Source: Bacillota bacterium (GTDB lineage: Bacteria > Bacillota > Clostridia > Christensenellales > Aristaeellaceae). From it: 64,000 nt of DNA. Made by a program: the position numbers and the translations under genes. Below are positions 61,416-64,000 of the stretch, one piece after another. The stretch lies in contig JASGUQ010000038.1 of assembly GCA_030057655.1 (NCBI GenBank), forward strand, positions 1 to 64,000, read 5' to 3'. The notes beneath the pieces were generated by a model. The model searched no databases. It was not told the origin of the DNA and saw only the letters and a program-made list of their open reading frames with translations. Position 1 is the first letter of the stretch. Every line of letters begins with the position of its first letter.

Positions 61416-62336
61416 ATGAACCCAGACATTATCCTGCCCAACAATCCTGAATTTTCAGGCATGGCCGTGATGAATGACGAAATGACCTTTGAATGCGAGG
61501 GCCAGACACAGCGAATGACCCTGATTATGCCGGGTAAAATGGCCCGGGAAGAGAATAAGACACGTTTTCCACTGGTGGTTTTCCTGCAGGGCAGCGGCTG
61601 GACCGCGCCCAACCGTTTCGCCCAGCTGCCGCAGCTTTGCGCCTACGCGCAAAAAGGGATCGCGGTCGCGTCCATCACCCACCGCAACAGCCTGGACGGC
61701 AATCCTTTTCCTGCCTACCTGAAGGACGCCAAGGCTGCCATCCGCTATTTACGCTCAAGAGCAGAAGAATTAAAGATTGACGAAAACAGGATCGCGTTTT
61801 TTGGCACCTCTTCCGGCGGTAACACCGCGCTTCTTGTCGGGCTGACAGGGGATGATGAGCGCTATCTGACGGAGGATTACAAAGGGTATTCCGATCAGGT
61901 CGCCTGCGTGGTGGACTGCTTTGGGCCAAGCGACCTGATCCAGTTTGAAGGCAGTCCCCTGCCGCCGCTGACACAGGACGAACGACTGCCGGATCAGGAG
62001 ACGCTGAAGGCGCTTTATCAGGACAGGGATCAGGGGATGCTGGATATTTTGTTCGCTCTGTTTGGCAGCCAGGACGCGATGGCTGTCCTGAAAGCGATGA
62101 GCCCGATTTTGGAAATCAAGCCCGGGAAGCAATACCCGCCTTTTCTGATCGTTCAGGGCAGCGCGGACGATGTGGTACCCATGAGCCAGTCAGTTAAAAT
62201 GCACCAGGCGCTGAAAGACGCCTGCCAGAACAGCACATTGGTTGAAATAACCAACGCCGAGCATGAAGGTACTTTCTGGAGCGATGACCTGCACACCTTG
62301 ATTTTCGAGTTTTTGAAAACCAATCTTGGCGCTTAA
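61416..62336 (+). CDS. Alpha/beta-hydrolase esterase (BD-FAE-like)
   Basis: 306 residues, no signal peptide. LVVFLQGSGWTAPNR (oxyanion-hole turn where HGGGW would stand) near 50, the nucleophile elbow FFGTSSGGNTALL near 125 (Ser of G-T-S-S-G), an acid GSADDVVPM near 247 and His in NAEHEGTFW near 285. Family members are bacterial feruloyl- or acetyl-xylan-type esterases. The AGGAGG box lies seven bases upstream. Divergent neighbour of a GPH sugar symporter, so it may help process an imported, acylated sugar. Confidence 0.88.
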   Translation: MNPDIILPNNPEFSGMAVMNDEMTFECEGQTQRMTLIMPGKMAREENKTRFPLVVFLQGSGWTAPNRFAQLPQLCAYAQKGIAVASITHRNSLDGNPFPAYLKDAKAAIRYLRSRAEELKIDENRIAFFGTSSGGNTALLVGLTGDDERYLTEDYKGYSDQVACVVDCFGPSDLIQFEGSPLPPLTQDERLPDQETLKALYQDRDQGMLDILFALFGSQDAMAVLKAMSPILEIKPGKQYPPFLIVQGSADDVVPMSQSVKMHQALKDACQNSTLVEITNAEHEGTFWSDDLHTLIFEFLKTNLGA

Positions 62337-62408
62337 GGACGTTTTGACGCGCCTGCAGGGCTATGTTATCCTAATAAGCGGTTTTTATTCCAAGGAGGAT
62401 GATCGGGC

Positions 62409-62921
62409 ATGATCGCGCCGGACAAGGTAAGGCAGACGCTTTTACCCTGGCTGGGGTCCCGCTTCTTAGACAGCCAGGAATCCCTGTGCAAGCAGGTGGC
62501 CATGATCTTGTTTTCCTTCAGGAAGGACAGGGACCACCTGATCCAGCTGGCTCAAAGGATCGACAACCTGCTGTTCATGGCAGTGCGCGAAACCACAAAC
62601 GCCAGAATGGCCCTTTTGATGGACAATGGGGATCTGATCCGACTGAGGATCGATGACTTTCGCCTGATGGCGGATGAAACGCTGTACCTGCTGTTTGACA
62701 GCATGGAAAAGACGCCTGACAACCAAGCTTTTATCAGGGAGTTTGCCTTAAGATCGGGAAGCCTGTCCGCGCTGCGCGCACTGTACTTATTGTATGACCA
62801 CCTGCACTCGCCGGAAGAGAGCAAGACAATACGCCGCATCATCACCACCTGCCATGAGCCCTTCCGCTACAGGCAGTGGATCAGACGGCCAGACGAGGAG
62901 CAAGACCCTTGGGAAAAATGA
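62409..62921 (+). CDS. Unknown helical protein encoded upstream of parA
   Basis: 170 residues, no recognised domain. All-helical pattern (KQVAMILFSFRKDRDHLIQL, MALLMDNGDLIRLRIDDFRL, LSALRALYLLYDHLHSPEES). AAGGAGG lies ten bases before the ATG. Its 3' end overlaps the TTG start of parA by about 13 bases, so it is translationally coupled to chromosome-partition genes and may take part in them, or only share the operon. Confidence 0.65.
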   Translation: MIAPDKVRQTLLPWLGSRFLDSQESLCKQVAMILFSFRKDRDHLIQLAQRIDNLLFMAVRETTNARMALLMDNGDLIRLRIDDFRLMADETLYLLFDSMEKTPDNQAFIREFALRSGSLSALRALYLLYDHLHSPEESKTIRRIITTCHEPFRYRQWIRRPDEEQDPWEK

Positions 62922-63670
62922 TCGCGATCGCCAACCAGAAAGGCGGCGTCGGCAAGACCACAACAGCGGTAAGCCTGGCGGCAGGCCTTTCGGCGCTTGG
63001 CAAAAAAATCCTTCTGCTTGACATGGACCCGCAGGGCAACGCCACCAGCGGCCTTGGCATCAGGGCCGGAAGCAACACCATCTATGAGGCCCTGATCAAC
63101 CAATTGCCCATTTTAAACACGGTTGTCAAGACCAATTACCAAAACCTGTTTCTGATTCCAAGCGACATCCGCCTGGCCGCGGCAGAAGTTGAACTGGTGC
63201 AGATGCAAAAGCGCGAATACCGGCTGAGCCAAACAGCGGGCGATCTGAAAAACGCTTATGATTTTATCCTGATTGATTGCCCTCCGTCATTGAGCCTGCT
63301 GACCATCAACGCCTTGACCGCGGCTGACAGCGTGCTGATCCCCATCCAATGCGAGTATTACGCATTGGAAGGCGTGACAGCCTTGAACGCGACCATTGCC
63401 AGGGTGCAAAAAACCTTGAACCCCAATCTGAAGTTGGAGGGCGTGCTGCTTACGATGTTTGACGGGCGCACCAACCTGTCCCTGCAGGTGGCGGATGAGG
63501 TAAAAAAGTATTTTCGCAACAAGGTGTTCCTGTCCATCATCCCGCGCAGCGTGCGCCTGGGGGAAGCGCCCAGCCATGGGGAGCCGATTTTTACCTATGA
63601 TCCCAGAAGCGCGGGGGCTGTCGCCTACGCGGGGCTGGCAAAAGAGATCCTGAAGAACAACAAGGCTTGA
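62909..63670 (+). CDS. parA: ParA/Soj chromosome-partitioning ATPase
   Basis: 253 residues from a TTG start, chosen because GAGGAG lies eight bases before it and the resulting GKMIAIANQKGGVGKTT begins as in Soj. The deviant Walker A KGGVGKTT, LLLDMDPQGNATSG (Walker B-like) and LIDCPPSLSLLTI follow, with EGVTALNATI later. It binds DNA and ParB and acts in segregation and in regulating replication start. The downstream gene begins 17 bp on. Confidence 0.94.
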   Translation: MGKMIAIANQKGGVGKTTTAVSLAAGLSALGKKILLLDMDPQGNATSGLGIRAGSNTIYEALINQLPILNTVVKTNYQNLFLIPSDIRLAAAEVELVQMQKREYRLSQTAGDLKNAYDFILIDCPPSLSLLTINALTAADSVLIPIQCEYYALEGVTALNATIARVQKTLNPNLKLEGVLLTMFDGRTNLSLQVADEVKKYFRNKVFLSIIPRSVRLGEAPSHGEPIFTYDPRSAGAVAYAGLAKEILKNNKA

Positions 63671-63686
63671 CAAAGGAGTTTTATCA

Positions 63687-64000
63687 ATGAAAAAACCCGC
63701 CCTGGGCCGCGGTCTGGACGCCCTTTTTCCACAGGTCAGCCAGGAAGGCGAGGTTCTGAACCTGGACATCGGGCTTCTTGACCCCAATCCGGACCAGCCC
63801 AGAAAGGACTTTGACGAGGACGCGCTGAACGAATTGAGCGAGTCAATCAAAAACCTGGGGCTGCTGCAGCCTATTTTGGCTTATCCTGAAAACGGGCGCT
63901 ACCGCATCATCGCCGGTGAGCGCCGTTTCAGGGCCGCCATGAAGGCGGGGCTCACACAGGTGCCCGTGCTGGTGCGTACACTGCCCCAGCATCAGGTGGT
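63687..64000 (+). CDS. parB: ParB/Spo0J chromosome-partitioning protein, cut by the window edge
   Basis: First 104 codons of a ParB gene; the 3' end is outside the window. KKPALGRGLDALFP at the N-terminus, then LDPNPDQPRKDFD and the CTPase/ParB box LGLLQPILAYPE, YRIIAGERRFRAAMKAG. ParB spreads from parS sites with CTP. AAAGGAGTTTTATCA precedes the ATG. parA-parB next to each other usually lies near oriC. Confidence 0.93.
   Translation, partial: MKKPALGRGLDALFPQVSQEGEVLNLDIGLLDPNPDQPRKDFDEDALNELSESIKNLGLLQPILAYPENGRYRIIAGERRFRAAMKAGLTQVPVLVRTLPQHQV

Overview
The window looks like a chromosome segment of an anaerobic Gram-positive bacterium of the class Clostridia; the order cannot be fixed from sequence alone. 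The evidence is a complete [FeFe]-hydrogenase maturation set (hydE, hydG, hydF and a TM1266-type regulator), HPr kinase/phosphorylase, a T-box leader, a PucR/CdaR-type regulator, strong AGGAGG ribosome binding sites, ThyX, and many MinD/ferredoxin and NifX-type iron-sulfur proteins. Base composition looks near half G+C, with clearly AT-richer islands at about 19.0-20.8 kb, 32.0-33.2 kb and 37.6-38.5 kb.

Layout. 0-3.4 kb: amidohydrolase, BMP-type lipoprotein and KdgT-like permease in one operon. 3.5-8.4 kb: L,D-transpeptidase, HhH-GPD DNA glycosylase, glutamate racemase, a stand-alone riboflavin kinase domain and an HD hydrolase. 8.4-11.5 kb: five-gene iron-sulfur operon (two NifX-like proteins, a C_GCAxxG_C_C protein, two MinD-ferredoxin ATPases) behind a near-consensus promoter that carries a CRP/FNR-like palindrome. 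11.5-18.6 kb: thioredoxin, leuS, hydF, hydG, hydE and the TM1266-like gene. 18.6-20.6 kb: a nested palindromic repeat and a decayed Mrr-like restriction endonuclease gene. 20.9-26.5 kb: PIG-L deacetylase and galE, then the asnS, glucokinase and hprK operon. 26.7-29.7 kb: a three-gene operon encoding a ZorA/ZorB-like (MotA/MotB-type) membrane motor plus a small unknown exported or anchored protein. 29.8-35.4 kb: tRNA-Leu, a secreted FMN/FAD reductase, then a scar holding an IS66 end, two perfect 21-bp tandem duplications and what look like the 3' end of brxC and the 5' end of pglX (a BREX relic), next to a tyrosine phenol-lyase/tryptophanase gene under a T-box leader. 35.6-40 kb: a small unknown protein, an MFS transporter, a helical-repeat protein, tRNA-Pro and a GNAT-like protein. 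40-46.4 kb: the proteostasis cluster tig-clpP-clpX-lon-engB. 46.6-54.6 kb: PucR-type regulator, CtpA-like protease, the alr-membrane protein-rsmD-coaD-coiled-coil operon, and two acyltransferase-fold genes. 54.6-62.3 kb: sugar oxidoreductase/isomerase pair, PHP phosphatase, phosphoesterase, three tRNAs (Ala, initiator Met, elongator Met), thyX, GPH-type symporter and esterase. 62.4-64 kb: an unknown gene followed by parA and the start of parB, which suggests the window ends near the replication origin.

Most genes are ordinary core functions. The most unusual items are the ZorAB-like three-gene motor without known Zorya effectors, the Tyr-type T-box upstream of a lyase that carries tyrosine-phenol-lyase signature residues, the BREX/IS66 scar, the twice-broken restriction gene, and the 132-bp nested palindrome.
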